A DNA stretch of 64,000 nucleotides from Pseudalkalibacillus hwajinpoensis (GCF_015234585.1 NZ_JADFCM010000008.1:1054001-1118000); one strand, 5' to 3'. Shown: positions 28,487 through 38,109, counted from the stretch's first letter. Numbers and translations are program-made. Notes: a model not told the origin generated them from the letters alone.

Positions 28487-28514
28487 GCATAAAATTCCCA
28501 CTCGCGGAGATACT
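28487..28514 (+). promoter_or_regulatory. Sigma-F-type promoter for sigG
   Basis: GCATA at 28487-28491, 14 bases, then GGAGATACT at 28506-28514. This fits the sigma-F pattern (GYWTA and GGNNANANT), though the spacer is one base shorter than usual. In B. subtilis sigG (spoIIIG) is transcribed by sigma-F in the forespore. Confidence 0.6.
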
Positions 28515-28550
28515 TTACTTTGACAGCATCTCCGATGAGGAGGGAATGAG

Positions 28551-29330
28551 TTGACACGAAACAAAGTCGAGATTTGTGGAGTAGATACATCCAAACTTCC
28601 AGTACTTAAAAATGAAAAAATGAGAGTACTCTTTAAGCAGATGCAGGAAGGGGATATTTCGGCACGTGAAGAACTAGTGAATGGTAATTTAAGGCTTGTT
28701 CTAAGCGTGATCCAGCGATTTAATAATCGAGGGGAATACGTGGATGATCTATTTCAGGTGGGCTGCATTGGCCTGATGAAATCCATAGATAACTTTGATT
28801 TAGGGCAAAACGTGAAATTCTCTACTTATGCAGTGCCGATGATCATCGGTGAAATCAGAAGATATCTACGTGACAATAACCCGATCAGAGTGTCACGATC
28901 TTTAAGAGATATCGCTTATAAGTCTCTCCAGATTAGAGATAAATTAATGACGAAGAATTCCAAAGAACCAAATCCGACTGAAATTGCCAAAGAGCTTGGG
29001 GTGACGAAGGAAGAAGTAGTCTTTGCACTTGATGCGATTCAGGATCCTGTTTCATTATTTGAACCTATTTATAATGATGGAGGCGACCCTATTTTCGTTA
29101 TGGATCAAATCAGTGATGATAAACAGAAAGACATCCAGTGGCTTGAAGATATTGCTTTAAAGGAAGCCATGACAAGATTAAATCAGCGAGAGAACATGAT
29201 CTTACAAATGAGATTCTTCCAGGGTAAAACGCAAATGGAAGTAGCAGATGAGATTGGGATTTCGCAGGCACAGGTGTCCCGACTTGAGAAAGCGGCGATT
29301 CACCAAATGAATAAAAATATCCAAAGTTAG
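28551..29330 (+). CDS. sigG: RNA polymerase sporulation sigma factor sigma-G
   Basis: Late forespore sigma factor. The N-terminus RNKVEICGVDTSKLPVL is diagnostic of sigma-G and is the binding region for the anti-sigma factors. Region 2 is VDDLFQVGCIGLMKSIDNF and region 4 ends VADEIGISQAQVSRLEKAA. Length 259. The start is TTG, behind GAGGAGGGAATG; no in-frame ATG gives the expected N-terminus. It has a sigma-F-type promoter of its own and lies 83 bases after sigE, as in B. subtilis. Confidence 0.97.
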   Translation: MTRNKVEICGVDTSKLPVLKNEKMRVLFKQMQEGDISAREELVNGNLRLVLSVIQRFNNRGEYVDDLFQVGCIGLMKSIDNFDLGQNVKFSTYAVPMIIGEIRRYLRDNNPIRVSRSLRDIAYKSLQIRDKLMTKNSKEPNPTEIAKELGVTKEEVVFALDAIQDPVSLFEPIYNDGGDPIFVMDQISDDKQKDIQWLEDIALKEAMTRLNQRENMILQMRFFQGKTQMEVADEIGISQAQVSRLEKAAIHQMNKNIQS

Positions 29331-29333
29331 AAC

Positions 29334-29360
29334 GAGACCTGGGAAACAGGTCTTTTCTTT
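29334..29360 (+). terminator. Rho-independent terminator of sigG
   Basis: AGACCTG and CAGGTCT pair around a five-base loop (29335-29352), followed by TTTCTTTT. Confidence 0.8.
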
Positions 29361-29400
29361 TGCCTTCTTTTCATATAATGAGATGAAAGGTGGGTGCGCG

Positions 29401-29670
29401 ATGATAAAAATATCAGAATTTCAGGTGAAAGATGTTGTGAATGTCTCGAATGGACGTAAGCTTGGTCACATCGCTGATCTGGAAATTAATTTAACGACAG
29501 GAAAAATAGAAGCGATTGTGATTCCAGGTGCAGGTAAAATGATGGGATTGTTTGCGCGAGAAAGTGATGTCGTTATTCCATGGCGCAACATAGTGAAAAT
29601 TGGGTCAGATGTCATTCTAGTAAGACATCATGATACAGCTGATGGCGAATCGTTTCAGAAAGAATCATAA
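29401..29670 (+). CDS. ylmC: YlmC/YmxH family PRC-barrel protein
   Basis: Small protein of about 89 residues with a PRC-barrel-like sequence (GRKLGHIADLEINLTTGKIEAIVIPG, shown only by its two ends GRKLG and IVIPG) and the family ending VIPWRNIVKIGSDVILVR. The function is unknown; it has long been placed next to sporulation sigma factors and the ylm division genes. The frame opens at 29383, but the family start MI(K/S)ISEFQVKDVV corresponds to the ATG at 29401. ylmA, an ABC transporter gene that lies between sigG and ylmC in B. subtilis, is absent here. Confidence 0.88.
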   Translation: MIKISEFQVKDVVNVSNGRKLGHIADLEINLTTGKIEAIVIPGAGKMMGLFARESDVVIPWRNIVKIGSDVILVRHHDTADGESFQKES

Positions 29671-29763
29671 GGAAAGAAAGATCTAACAATCTATATCCCT
29701 TAGGTTCAACATATTATGATAAAATAAGGTATAAACTGTATCATGGTATAAAGGGGTGCAACT

Positions 29764-30591
29764 GTGGAAAAAGAACCATTTCAACCATCAACACATAAAA
29801 CATCACTGGCACTGAAATTTCCAGATCAAGCTGAACGGAACGATAACCTGATAGCAGGTTTTTCAACCCGTAGAAACGGAGTTAGCCAGACTCCGTTTTC
29901 TAGCTTGAATCTTGGGTTCCACGTACCAGATCGAGCGAGAGATGTACTAATAAATCGCGAAACCCTTGCCTATGATATCGGACAATCCCTTGATCGATGG
30001 ATCGTTGGTGAGCAAATTCATGGCGCCGACATTGCGAATGTAACAGCAGCGGATAAGGGACGAGGAGCAACGAATCATCAAGATGCCATTCCGAAAGTGG
30101 ACGGGCTATATACAGATGATCCGGAAGTTCTTCTAACCGCTCTTTATGCCGACTGCGTTCCGCTCTATTTCTATGCGCCAGCAGCTAAAAGAGTGGGGAT
30201 TGCCCACGCAGGCTGGAAAGGAACAACGAAGAATATTGCAGGAGAGATGATTCGTGCGTGGAACAACGATGGAATCCAAACCGACGATATCTATGCTGCA
30301 ATCGGCCCTTCAATAGGGAAATGTTGCTACGAAGTTGATGATGGCGTCATCGAACACATTAAAGCGCTAGTAGGAGATCAGGATCTGTTTTTTGATGAAA
30401 AAGCAACTGGGAAATACCAGCTTGATTTAAAAGCCGTGAATCGCGAGCTCCTCCTTCGGTCAGGGATTAAGGCGAGTCAACTATCAGTTAGTGACTATTG
30501 TACAAGCTGTAGCAATCTGTTTTTCTCTCATCGAAATGAAAATGGAAAAACAGGAAGAATGATGGCATACATAGGACTCGGGGAGGTATAG
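29764..30591 (+). CDS. ylmD: Purine nucleoside phosphorylase / multicopper polyphenol oxidase fold protein YlmD (PgeF family)
   Basis: Member of the DUF152/YfiH/PgeF family; members have been reported as purine nucleoside phosphorylases or to edit peptidoglycan precursors. The zinc-site residues are visible in EQIHGADI, LYADCVPLYFY and GIAHAGWKGT. Length 275. The start is GTG at 29764 behind AAGGGGTG. It opens the ylmDE-sepF-ylmGH-divIVA block. Which of the reported activities applies here is not shown by sequence. Confidence 0.9.
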   Translation: MEKEPFQPSTHKTSLALKFPDQAERNDNLIAGFSTRRNGVSQTPFSSLNLGFHVPDRARDVLINRETLAYDIGQSLDRWIVGEQIHGADIANVTAADKGRGATNHQDAIPKVDGLYTDDPEVLLTALYADCVPLYFYAPAAKRVGIAHAGWKGTTKNIAGEMIRAWNNDGIQTDDIYAAIGPSIGKCCYEVDDGVIEHIKALVGDQDLFFDEKATGKYQLDLKAVNRELLLRSGIKASQLSVSDYCTSCSNLFFSHRNENGKTGRMMAYIGLGEV

Positions 30592-30598
30592 CATTATC

Positions 30599-31276
30599 GT
30601 GAATGTAAGAGAAAGTCTAGAAAAAATCAAAGGTAAAATTAGCGCAGCAGCAGAACGGTCAGGTCGTGATCCTCAGCATATTCAAGTTGTAGCGGTGACT
30701 AAATATGTTAGCGTCGAACGTACAAAAGAAGCATTAGAAGCAGGCGTTACTCACTTCGGTGAAAGTCGTGATGAGGGGCTATTGAAGAAAGTAGAAGCTA
30801 TTGGCACATTGCCTTCGTGGCACTTTATTGGCACACTACAATCTCGTAAAGTGAAAGACATTCTTCCATTTGTAGATTATATTCACTCCCTCGATCGTAT
30901 ATCTCTAGCTAAAGAAATACAAAAGAGAGCTGATGGTGAAGTAAACTGTTTTGTGCAAGTTAACGTGTCTGGTGAAGAATCTAAGCATGGATTATCGCCA
31001 GAAGACACGCTACCTTTTATTGAGTCACTTAATGAATTCTCATCTATTAAAGTCGTAGGATTAATGGCTATGGCTCCGCATACAGATAATACAAATGAAA
31101 TTCGAGATGTTTTCAAGAAACTTCGTGAGCTTGGAGAACGTGTCCAAAGTCTTTCACTCCCACATGCTCCATGCAATGAACTTTCAATGGGGATGTCAAA
31201 TGATTATGAAATTGCTGTTGAAGAGGGCGCGACATATGTTCGCATTGGATCGTCACTTGTCGGAAATGAAAAATAA
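30599..31276 (+). CDS. ylmE: YggS-family pyridoxal phosphate homeostasis protein
   Basis: Single-domain PLP-binding TIM-barrel protein thought to buffer vitamin B6 supply. The PLP lysine is in VVAVTKYVS (near residue 37), with HFGESRDEGLLKK and SMGMSNDYEIAVEEGATYVRIGS as further family segments. Length 225. The start is GTG, eight bases after ylmD behind GGGGAGG. In most YggS proteins the glutamate-asparagine motif FGEN is seen; here it is FGES, a modest variation. Confidence 0.92.
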   Translation: MNVRESLEKIKGKISAAAERSGRDPQHIQVVAVTKYVSVERTKEALEAGVTHFGESRDEGLLKKVEAIGTLPSWHFIGTLQSRKVKDILPFVDYIHSLDRISLAKEIQKRADGEVNCFVQVNVSGEESKHGLSPEDTLPFIESLNEFSSIKVVGLMAMAPHTDNTNEIRDVFKKLRELGERVQSLSLPHAPCNELSMGMSNDYEIAVEEGATYVRIGSSLVGNEK

Positions 31277-31303
31277 AATAAGCTCTCCAGGAGGTGCAGG
31301 GAA

Positions 31304-31738
31304 TTGGGTATCAAAACGAAATTCAAGCAGTTCTTTGAACTTGATGATGAAACGATAGAGTTGGATGAGCAGCAGGAGCAAGATTCATATATGGAAGAAG
31401 AAGAGCCTGAAGTTACTCGAGCGAATCGTAAGCAGTCTAAACAAAATGTGGTAAGTCTTCAAAGCGTTCATAAGAACTCAAGAGTTGTGCTAGTTGAACC
31501 AAGAGTGTATGCTGAAGCTCAGGATATCGCTGATCACGTGAAAAATCGGAAGTCTGTTGTGATGAATCTTCAGCGTATTCCACAAGATCAGGCGAGACGC
31601 ATTGTCGATTTTCTAAGTGGAACAGTCTACGCTGTTGGTGGCGATATTCAGAAACTCGGTCCGGATACGTTTATATGTACACCGGACAATGTTGAAATTT
31701 CAGGTAACATTACAGATGAAATTTACGAAGACCAGTAA
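31304..31738 (+). CDS. sepF: Cell division protein SepF
   Basis: Binds the FtsZ C-terminus, the membrane and itself, and helps form an even septum. A short N-terminal amphipathic membrane-targeting helix (residues 1-12), an acidic linker to about 60 and the globular SepF domain (about 60-138; [34 protein letters not shown]) are all visible. Length 144. The start is TTG behind CAGGAGGTGCAGGG; the [12 protein letters not shown]-terminus matches the family. Its target FtsZ is encoded at 21467 in this window. Confidence 0.95.
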   Translation: MGIKTKFKQFFELDDETIELDEQQEQDSYMEEEEPEVTRANRKQSKQNVVSLQSVHKNSRVVLVEPRVYAEAQDIADHVKNRKSVVMNLQRIPQDQARRIVDFLSGTVYAVGGDIQKLGPDTFICTPDNVEISGNITDEIYEDQ

Positions 31739-31757
31739 TTAAGAAAGGGTGAAAAGT

Positions 31758-32021
31758 TTGAACATAGTTTCAATCTTACTTTCAGCAGTACAAATTTATA
31801 CGTGGATCCTCATCATTTACATCTTTATGTCATGGATTCCAAATGCAAGAGAATCTTCTATTGGACGAATGATTGCTTCTATAGCAGAACCATATCTAGC
31901 TCCGTTTCGCAAAATTATTCCTCCAATCGGTGGAATGCTTGATATTTCGCCGATCGTAGCCATTTTCGCACTTCAGTTTGTGCAATATGGAATTATTGCG
32001 GTCTTTAGATTCATAGGCTAA
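31758..32021 (+). CDS. ylmG: YggT-family membrane protein YlmG
   Basis: Small membrane protein with two hydrophobic segments (about 2-25 and 62-83) and the family signature YIFMSWIPNARESSIG ... EPYLAPFRKIIPPIGG. The role is unclear; homologues affect division-related membrane organisation. A GTG at 31749 is in frame but overlaps the ribosome site AAGAAAGGG, so the TTG at 31758 (eight bases after it) is preferred, giving 87 residues. Its stop shares one base with the ylmH start. Confidence 0.88.
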   Translation: MNIVSILLSAVQIYTWILIIYIFMSWIPNARESSIGRMIASIAEPYLAPFRKIIPPIGGMLDISPIVAIFALQFVQYGIIAVFRFIG

Positions 32022-32794
32022 TGTCTATTTACGAACACTATCGTCCAGAAGAAAGAACATTTGTCGATCGCGTTTTACAATGGCAGGATGAGGTTCAAGA
32101 AAGGTATGCTCCCAGGTTAACCGATTTTCTTGATCCAAGAGAACAGGATATGGTGAGGCAAATCATTGGAAATCACTCTGACGTGGGCGTGTTTTTTTCG
32201 GGTGGAGTTGAAGGGTCTGAGCGTCAGAGGGCTCTTCTTGTTCCTCCTTACTTTGAACCAACAACTGAAGATTTCGAGATAATCGCTTTTGAAATTACAT
32301 ATCCAGCCAAATTCGTATCACTTACTCATCCAGATTTGCTTGGGGCAATGATGGGTCTTGGAATTAAGCGTGAGAAGTTTGGAGATATCCTTGTGCAGGA
32401 TAGTGCTGCGCATTTAATCGTAGCGAAGGAAATTGCGGATTTCGTGAAAATGAATTTAACACATGCAGGTAAAGCGTCCATATCTCCTAACGAAATTCCA
32501 TTAACGAGCGTAAGCGTCGTAGAAGCTTCCTGGCAGGAGCAGTCAGGCACAGTAACAAGCCTTCGTTTGGATACGGTACTTGCAGAAGTATACAATCTAT
32601 CACGAGGTAAAGTTGCTCCGATGATTGAACATGATCGAGCGAAATTAAATTGGAAGATCGTCAGTCAACCCTCTGCTGAAGTGAAAGAGGGAGACTACTT
32701 ATCGTTACGAGGTTCAGGTAGAAGTAAGATTATTTCTGTTGATGGCAAAACAAAGCGGGATAAATGGCGGATTACGTATCAAATTCGTAAATAG
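32021..32794 (+). CDS. ylmH: S4-domain RNA-binding protein YlmH
   Basis: RNA-binding protein whose B. subtilis counterpart has been linked to rescue of stalled ribosomes. The S4 domain is at about 182-245 (RLDTVLAEVYNLSRGKVAPMI and GDYLSLRGSGRSKI, in part). The N-terminal region includes FFSGGVEGSERQRALLVP, typical of the family. Length 257. It overlaps ylmG by one base. rqcH, another gene for handling stalled ribosomes, lies at 53355-55052. Confidence 0.92.
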   Translation: MSIYEHYRPEERTFVDRVLQWQDEVQERYAPRLTDFLDPREQDMVRQIIGNHSDVGVFFSGGVEGSERQRALLVPPYFEPTTEDFEIIAFEITYPAKFVSLTHPDLLGAMMGLGIKREKFGDILVQDSAAHLIVAKEIADFVKMNLTHAGKASISPNEIPLTSVSVVEASWQEQSGTVTSLRLDTVLAEVYNLSRGKVAPMIEHDRAKLNWKIVSQPSAEVKEGDYLSLRGSGRSKIISVDGKTKRDKWRITYQIRK

Positions 32795-32825
32795 TTTGTC
32801 ATAAATAGAAGGAATATCCAAATGA

Positions 32826-32855
32826 TTGTCGAAATACGAGTAAGCCGGGTATATG
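32826..32855 (+). promoter_or_regulatory. Possible divIVA promoter overlapped by a perfect Spo0A box
   Basis: TTGTCG at 32826-32831, 18 bases, TATATG at 32850-32855 would serve as a sigma-A promoter. The bases TTGTCGAA at 32826-32833 also match the Spo0A box consensus TGTCGAA exactly. Both readings are from short motifs. Confidence 0.4.
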
Positions 32856-32885
32856 AAAAAAGAGAGTAAATCGGAGGTGGCTGAA

Positions 32886-33398
32886 TTGCCTTTAACACCA
32901 TTAGATATTCATAACAAAGAATTCACACGCGGATTCCGCGGTTATGATGAAGATGAGGTCAATGAGTTTCTTGATCAGGTAATCAAAGATTATGAAACGG
33001 TAATCAGAGAAAAGAAAGAATTGAATGAGAGAGTGAAGCTTCTAGAAGAACGACTTGGGCACTTCTCAAACCTTGAAGAAACGTTAAATAAGTCGATCCT
33101 AGTAGCACAGGAGTCAGCAGAAGAAGTGAGACAAAACGCTAAGAAAGAATCCCAACTTATTGTAAAAGAAGCTGAGAAAAATGCCGACCGCATTATTAAT
33201 GATTCGCTCGCTAAAGCGCGTAAAATCTCCATGGATAATGAAGAGCTGAAAAAACAAGCAGCGGTTTATCGCACGCGTTTTCGTATGCTAGTTGAAGCCC
33301 AGCTAGAGATGCTGAATAATGAAGACTGGGATGGCCTAGTGGCTCGATTTGATGAGGAAGAAGAGCAACAACAGGAGCAAATCGAAGAAAAAGCATAA
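32886..33398 (+). CDS. divIVA: Septum- and pole-site determinant DivIVA
   Basis: Coiled-coil protein that senses negatively curved membrane and places MinJ/MinCD and polar factors. The N-terminal lipid-binding domain has PLTPLDIHNKEFTRGFRGYD and DEDEVNEFLDQV, followed by coiled coils at about 30-60 and 70-150 and an acidic, glutamine-rich tail. The open frame begins at 32853, but the family starts MPLTPxDIHNK, which corresponds to the TTG at 32886 behind GGAGGTGG, giving 170 residues. It is the last of the ylm block, followed by the T-box leader of ileS. Confidence 0.95.
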   Translation: MPLTPLDIHNKEFTRGFRGYDEDEVNEFLDQVIKDYETVIREKKELNERVKLLEERLGHFSNLEETLNKSILVAQESAEEVRQNAKKESQLIVKEAEKNADRIINDSLAKARKISMDNEELKKQAAVYRTRFRMLVEAQLEMLNNEDWDGLVARFDEEEEQQQEQIEEKA

Positions 33399-33425
33399 AG
33401 CACTCATTTATTTTTTGTCATTTCC

Positions 33426-33455
33426 TTGACTTCTTATTTTTATTTACACTATACT
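33426..33455 (+). promoter_or_regulatory. Sigma-A promoter for the ileS T-box leader
   Basis: TTGACT at 33426-33431, 18 bases, TATACT at 33450-33455. Transcription would start about 15 bases before the T-box stem I. Confidence 0.75.
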
Positions 33456-33469
33456 TCTATTAATAGCAA

Positions 33470-33710
33470 TAACGATCGACGAAGATGGGAAGAGTATCTG
33501 ATTCTTACTTAACAAAGCGAGCCGGGAATGGTGTGAGCCGGTGTTAAGCAATCAGAGAAGATCGCCCCTGAGTCCCGTGCTGAACGATAAGTAAGCCTCG
33601 GCGAATCATTCACGTTACGAATGCAAAGTGAGCGCAAAGCTTAATTTGGGTGGTACCACGGGAAAACCTTCTCGTCCCTTTTCGGGGACGAGAAGGTTTT
33701 TTTATTTTGT
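33470..33710 (+). promoter_or_regulatory. Isoleucine T-box riboswitch upstream of ileS
   Basis: tRNA-sensing leader. Stem I begins with the GACGAAGATGGGAAGAGTA region, the distal loop motif AGCGAGCCGGGAATGGTGTG is at about 33518-33537, and the specifier loop carries ATC (33561-33563) followed by GCCCCTGAG, the isoleucine codon. The T-box proper, GGGTGGTACCACGGG, is at 33648-33662. The terminator is AAACCTTCTCGTCCC (33664-33678) pairing with 33685-33699 and then seven T. Uncharged tRNA-Ile is expected to favour the antiterminator and so raise ileS expression. Confidence 0.96.
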
Positions 33711-33791
33711 AGCACACTTTGAAGAAACAACCCCCGAGTGGCTGAAGATCGTTACGGTTGTTGCTCGTTATAAGTTGAAGGAGGAAACCTC

Positions 33792-36548
33792 ATGAGCTAT
33801 AAAGAAACGCTCTTAATGCCAAAAACAAAATTTCCGATGAGAGGAAATTTACCGAATAAAGAGCCCGACATGCAAAAAGAATGGGCAAACATTAATCTCT
33901 ATGAAAAAGTACAGGAAAGAACGAAGGACCGCCCTCTATTCGTCCTACATGATGGCCCTCCATATGCAAATGGTGACATCCATATGGGTCATGCAGAGAA
34001 CAAAGTTTTAAAAGATATCATCGTTCGATATAAATCAATGAACGGTTTTAATGCTCCATATGTTCCTGGTTGGGATACGCACGGACTTCCAATCGAGCAG
34101 GCGTTAACGAAAAAAGGCGTCGATCGTAAGAAGTTAACGGTTGCTGAATTTAGAAAGAAATGTGAAGAATACGCATTAAAACAAGTTGATCGCCAGCGTG
34201 AACAATTCAAGCGGCTTGGAGTTCGTGCTGATTGGGATAACCCATACATTACGCTTGATAAAGGCTATGAAGCACAGCAAATTAAAGTATTCGGAGAAAT
34301 GGCAAAGCGCGGTTATATTTATAAAGATAAAAAAACCGTTTATTGGTCTCCGACATCTGAATCAGCATTAGCAGAAGCTGAGATCGAGTATCAAGATAAG
34401 CGCTCTGCATCGATTTACGTTGCGTTTGATGTAAAAGATGGAAAAGGTGTTCTTGATGGCGATGAGAAATTTATCATCTGGACAACAACGCCGTGGACCA
34501 TTCCTTCAAACCTTGCGATTGCGTTGAATGAGAAGTTCGAATACAGCGTCATTGAAGCGGATGGTACGAAATACGTTGTAGCAACAGAGCTTGTTGATCA
34601 ATTAAAAGAAGAATTTGAGTGGAACAACGTAAGTGAAGTGAAGCGCGTAAAAGGTAGCGAACTTGAATACGTGACGGCTCAGCATCCAATCTACGATCGC
34701 GAATCACTTGTGATCCTTGGTGACCACGTAACGCTTGACGCAGGTACAGGTTGCGTTCATACAGCCCCTGGACACGGTGAAGATGACTATATGATCGGAA
34801 GAAAGTATAAGCTAGACATCCTTTGCCCTGTAGATGAAAAAGGTGTTTTCACTGACGAAGCTCCTGGCTTTGAAGGTATGTTCTATGACAAAGCGAATAA
34901 ACCAATTACTGAAAAACTTGAAGAAGTTGGCGCGCTTGTGAAGCTTACATTCTTCACTCACTCTTATCCACACGATTGGCGTACGAAGAAACCGATCATT
35001 TTCCGTGCGACAGAGCAGTGGTTTGCGTCGATCAAGGAGTTCCGCCCCGAGCTTCTTCAAGCTGTAGCAGATGTGAAATGGTTCCCATCATGGGGTGAAA
35101 TTCGTCTTCATAATATGGTGAAGGACCGTGAAGATTGGTGTATTTCTCGTCAACGTGCATGGGGCGTTCCAATCCCAGTGTTCTATGGCGAAAATAATGA
35201 ACCCATCATTACAGATGAGACAATTGCTCATGTATCAGAATTGTTCCGTAAGCATGGATCAAACATCTGGTTTGAGTGGGATGCAAAAGAACTTCTACCT
35301 GAAGGATTTACTTCAGAGCATAGTCCAAACGGTGAATTCCGCAAAGAAATGGATATCATGGACGTTTGGTTTGACTCAGGTTCTTCTCACCAAGCTGTTC
35401 TCGAAGAAAGAAGCGACCTTGCACGACCTGCTGATTTGTATCTAGAAGGTTCTGATCAGTACCGTGGCTGGTTTAACTCGTCCCTATCAACAGCTGTAGC
35501 CGTAACAGGTAAAGCACCTTATAAAGCGGTTCTTAGCCATGGATTTATTCTTGACGGTGAAGGAAAGAAAATGAGTAAGTCGCTAGGAAATACAATGGTA
35601 CCGAACGATGTTATGAAACAATTGGGTGCGGATATTCTTCGTCTTTGGGTCTCATCGGCTGATTATCAAGCTGATGTTCGCGTATCAAATGATATCTTAA
35701 AACAAGTAGCTGAAGTGTACCGAAAGATTCGCAACACGTTCCGCTTTATGCTTGGGAACCTTGAAGGGTTTGACCCAACAGAGCATCAAGTGGCGTATAA
35801 GGATCTAGATGAACTTGATCAGTATATGCTTGTGAAGCTAAATAACCTCGTATCGAAAGTGAAAAAAGCTTATGATGAGTATCAGTTCTTAACGGTTTAT
35901 AATACCATCCATAACTTCTTTACAATTGAAATGAGTTCGTTCTATCTCGATATCGCGAAAGACACGCTTTATATTGAACATGCAGATCACCCGAACCGTC
36001 GTGCGATCCAAACGGTTCTTTATCAGACAGCTGTTGCGCTTACGAAACTTCTTTCGCCTATCATTCCGCACACTGCTGAAGAAGTATGGCAGTTTGTCCC
36101 TGGTGAGAAGGAAGAGTATGTACAGCTTTCCGATATGCCAGAAGTAAAGAATTTTGAAGGCACAGCTGATCTTGAAGAAAAATGGGATCATGTGATGGAG
36201 CTTCGTGACGAAGTTCTAAAAGCACTAGAAGAAGCGCGTAACGAGAAGAAAATTGGTAAATCGTTAACCGCTCAGCTTCATATTTATGCTGATAATGGTA
36301 CGAAGGATTTGCTGGAAGGCGTAGCAAATCTTGAGAAGCTCTTTATCGTATCAGGTGCTACAGTGGCCGGTACGAAGGCTGAAGCACCAGCAGAAGCGAA
36401 AGTATATGAAGAACTAGCGATCTCCGTTTCACCTGCTGAGGGAGAAACGTGTGAGCGCTGCTGGCAAGTGAAAAAAGACGTTGGCGCTAATAGCGAATAC
36501 CCAACTCTTTGCGCTAGCTGTGCTGAAACGGTTAAAAATCATTACTAA
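33792..36548 (+). CDS. ileS: Isoleucyl-tRNA synthetase
   Basis: Charges tRNA-Ile. The class I HIGH motif is HMGH at 64-67 ([10 protein letters not shown]), KMSKS is at 593-597, and the editing domain lies in between ([24 protein letters not shown]). A C-terminal zinc site is formed by CERCW and CASC. Length 918 matches the bacterial type seen in B. subtilis, the mupirocin-sensitive class by architecture. It is controlled by the T-box leader just upstream and followed by its own terminator. Confidence 0.98.
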   Translation: MSYKETLLMPKTKFPMRGNLPNKEPDMQKEWANINLYEKVQERTKDRPLFVLHDGPPYANGDIHMGHAENKVLKDIIVRYKSMNGFNAPYVPGWDTHGLPIEQALTKKGVDRKKLTVAEFRKKCEEYALKQVDRQREQFKRLGVRADWDNPYITLDKGYEAQQIKVFGEMAKRGYIYKDKKTVYWSPTSESALAEAEIEYQDKRSASIYVAFDVKDGKGVLDGDEKFIIWTTTPWTIPSNLAIALNEKFEYSVIEADGTKYVVATELVDQLKEEFEWNNVSEVKRVKGSELEYVTAQHPIYDRESLVILGDHVTLDAGTGCVHTAPGHGEDDYMIGRKYKLDILCPVDEKGVFTDEAPGFEGMFYDKANKPITEKLEEVGALVKLTFFTHSYPHDWRTKKPIIFRATEQWFASIKEFRPELLQAVADVKWFPSWGEIRLHNMVKDREDWCISRQRAWGVPIPVFYGENNEPIITDETIAHVSELFRKHGSNIWFEWDAKELLPEGFTSEHSPNGEFRKEMDIMDVWFDSGSSHQAVLEERSDLARPADLYLEGSDQYRGWFNSSLSTAVAVTGKAPYKAVLSHGFILDGEGKKMSKSLGNTMVPNDVMKQLGADILRLWVSSADYQADVRVSNDILKQVAEVYRKIRNTFRFMLGNLEGFDPTEHQVAYKDLDELDQYMLVKLNNLVSKVKKAYDEYQFLTVYNTIHNFFTIEMSSFYLDIAKDTLYIEHADHPNRRAIQTVLYQTAVALTKLLSPIIPHTAEEVWQFVPGEKEEYVQLSDMPEVKNFEGTADLEEKWDHVMELRDEVLKALEEARNEKKIGKSLTAQLHIYADNGTKDLLEGVANLEKLFIVSGATVAGTKAEAPAEAKVYEELAISVSPAEGETCERCWQVKKDVGANSEYPTLCASCAETVKNHY

Positions 36549-36564
36549 TTAAAGAAATAAATCG

Positions 36565-36600
36565 AAAAGACGCTTTGCGATGCGAAGCGTCTTTTCTTTG
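36565..36600 (+). terminator. Rho-independent terminator of ileS
   Basis: AAAAGACGCTT (36565-36575) pairs with AAGCGTCTTTT (36585-36595), followed by a T-rich tail. Confidence 0.88.
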
Positions 36601-36618
36601 TTGTTAGCTCAGTTTCGA

Positions 36619-36647
36619 TTGTCTGCTGAAGCAAGCTGTGCTAAACT
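36619..36647 (+). promoter_or_regulatory. Sigma-A promoter for lspA
   Basis: TTGTCT at 36619-36624, 17 bases, TAAACT at 36642-36647 with an upstream TG. The segment TGTGCTAAACTTT is repeated exactly before panE (2697-2709), where no matching -35 is seen. Confidence 0.5.
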
Positions 36648-36682
36648 TTCATAGGAAGTAACATTTGATCGGAGGAGCGCTC

Positions 36683-37144
36683 GTGTGGAAATATCTCATA
36701 GCCATAGGCATCATTGTTCTAGATCAGTGGACGAAATGGCTTGTTGTGAAGTACATGGAATATGGTGAAAACATTACATTAATCAATGATTTTCTTTATC
36801 TAACTTCTCATCGAAACCGGGGCGCCGCCTTCGGAATCCTTCAAGGACAGATGATTTTCTTTTATATCATTACCATTTTCGTCATTGGAGCGGTTATTTA
36901 TTATATGAGACAATATAAACATAGCCGTTTCGTTAGCGTCACCCTAGCACTCATACTTGGTGGTGCAATAGGGAACTTTATAGATCGAGCCCTTCGTGGA
37001 GAAGTAGTAGATTTTGTGAACACATTTATCTTCTCTTATGATTTTCCGATCTTTAACGTTGCCGATGCCTCCCTTGTTGTAGGTGTTATTCTTATCTTTA
37101 TCGGAACCATTTTTGAAAGTAAGCAGGCTAAAGGGGAAAACTAA
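36683..37144 (+). CDS. lspA: Lipoprotein signal peptidase (signal peptidase II)
   Basis: Membrane aspartic protease that removes signal peptides from prolipoproteins. Four membrane helices are visible in 153 residues. The two catalytic aspartates lie in [15 protein letters not shown] and [11 protein letters not shown]. The frame opens at a TTG at 36665, but GGAGGAG at 36671-36677 is followed by the GTG at 36683 at correct spacing, giving the family length. It overlaps the pseudouridine synthase gene by one base. Confidence 0.95.
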   Translation: MWKYLIAIGIIVLDQWTKWLVVKYMEYGENITLINDFLYLTSHRNRGAAFGILQGQMIFFYIITIFVIGAVIYYMRQYKHSRFVSVTLALILGGAIGNFIDRALRGEVVDFVNTFIFSYDFPIFNVADASLVVGVILIFIGTIFESKQAKGEN

Positions 37145-38058
37145 TGGAAAAATTCACATTTAAAGTAGCAGAAGAAGAGAAAGGTGAGCGAATCGATAAG
37201 CTCATTACTTCTTATGAAAATGACTGGTCGCGTAGCCAGGTTCAAGCTTGGATTAAAGATAAAAATATTCAAGTGAACGGTGAAGACGTAAAAGGCAATT
37301 ATAAAGCAACAGCAGGCGATGAGATCGAAGTAACCGTTCCTGAGCCTGAAGAATTAGAAATTGTCGCAGAAAATCTGAACCTTGAGATTGTTTACGAGGA
37401 TGCGGATGTTCTTGTCGTGAACAAACCACGAGGAATGGTTGTTCACCCAGCTCCAGGACATGCTAGCGGAACGCTTGTTAATGGGTTAATGTATCAAGTT
37501 AACGATCTAAGCGGTATTAACGGTGTTGTCCGTCCTGGTATCGTTCATCGAATTGATAAAGATACTTCAGGATTATTAATGGTCGCAAAGAACGACAAAG
37601 CCCATGAATCACTTGTAAAGCAGCTTCAAGCTAAAACCGTTAACCGACGTTATACTGCCATCGTTCATGGCAACATCCAGCATGACGTGGGGACAATTGA
37701 TGCGCCAATCGGGCGAGATAAGCAAGATCGTCAGAAGATGACGGTAACGGATGAAAATAGCCGAGATGCGGTTACGCATTTTCATGTTCTAGAACGTTAT
37801 AAGCAGTTTACTTATGTTGAATGTAAGCTTGAAACTGGTCGAACGCATCAAATTCGAGTTCACATGAAATATATCGATCATCCCGTTGCAGGTGATCCTA
37901 AATATGGCCCAAGAAGAAAGTCGCTTCCGATTGATGGTCAGGCTCTTCATGCCGGTGTTCTAGGCTTCAGTCACCCTGTAACAGAAGAGTGGCTTGAATT
38001 CTCTGCTCCTATTCCAGAGGATATTGAACGTTTATTAAAGCGACTTAGACAAGATTAA
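37144..38058 (+). CDS. RluD-type 23S rRNA pseudouridine synthase
   Basis: Makes pseudouridine in RNA. An S4 RNA-binding domain occupies residues 12-75, then the RluA/RluD catalytic domain with HRIDKDTSGLL; the catalytic aspartate is D138. Other family signatures are NKPRGMVVHPAPGH and LETGRTHQIRVHM. Length 304. It matches B. subtilis ylyB, which lies between lspA and pyrR as here. The target uridines are inferred from the RluD class and not shown by sequence. Confidence 0.93.
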   Translation: MEKFTFKVAEEEKGERIDKLITSYENDWSRSQVQAWIKDKNIQVNGEDVKGNYKATAGDEIEVTVPEPEELEIVAENLNLEIVYEDADVLVVNKPRGMVVHPAPGHASGTLVNGLMYQVNDLSGINGVVRPGIVHRIDKDTSGLLMVAKNDKAHESLVKQLQAKTVNRRYTAIVHGNIQHDVGTIDAPIGRDKQDRQKMTVTDENSRDAVTHFHVLERYKQFTYVECKLETGRTHQIRVHMKYIDHPVAGDPKYGPRRKSLPIDGQALHAGVLGFSHPVTEEWLEFSAPIPEDIERLLKRLRQD

Positions 38059-38060
38059 GG

Positions 38061-38089
38061 TTGACTTAAGAAGAGATCTTTGCGATACT
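38061..38089 (+). promoter_or_regulatory. Sigma-A promoter of the pyr operon
   Basis: TTGACT at 38061-38066, 17 bases, then GATACT at 38084-38089 preceded by an extended -10 TG. It lies just after the pseudouridine synthase stop. Confidence 0.7.
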
Positions 38090-38109
38090 CTTTATAGACA
38101 ATAGCATAC

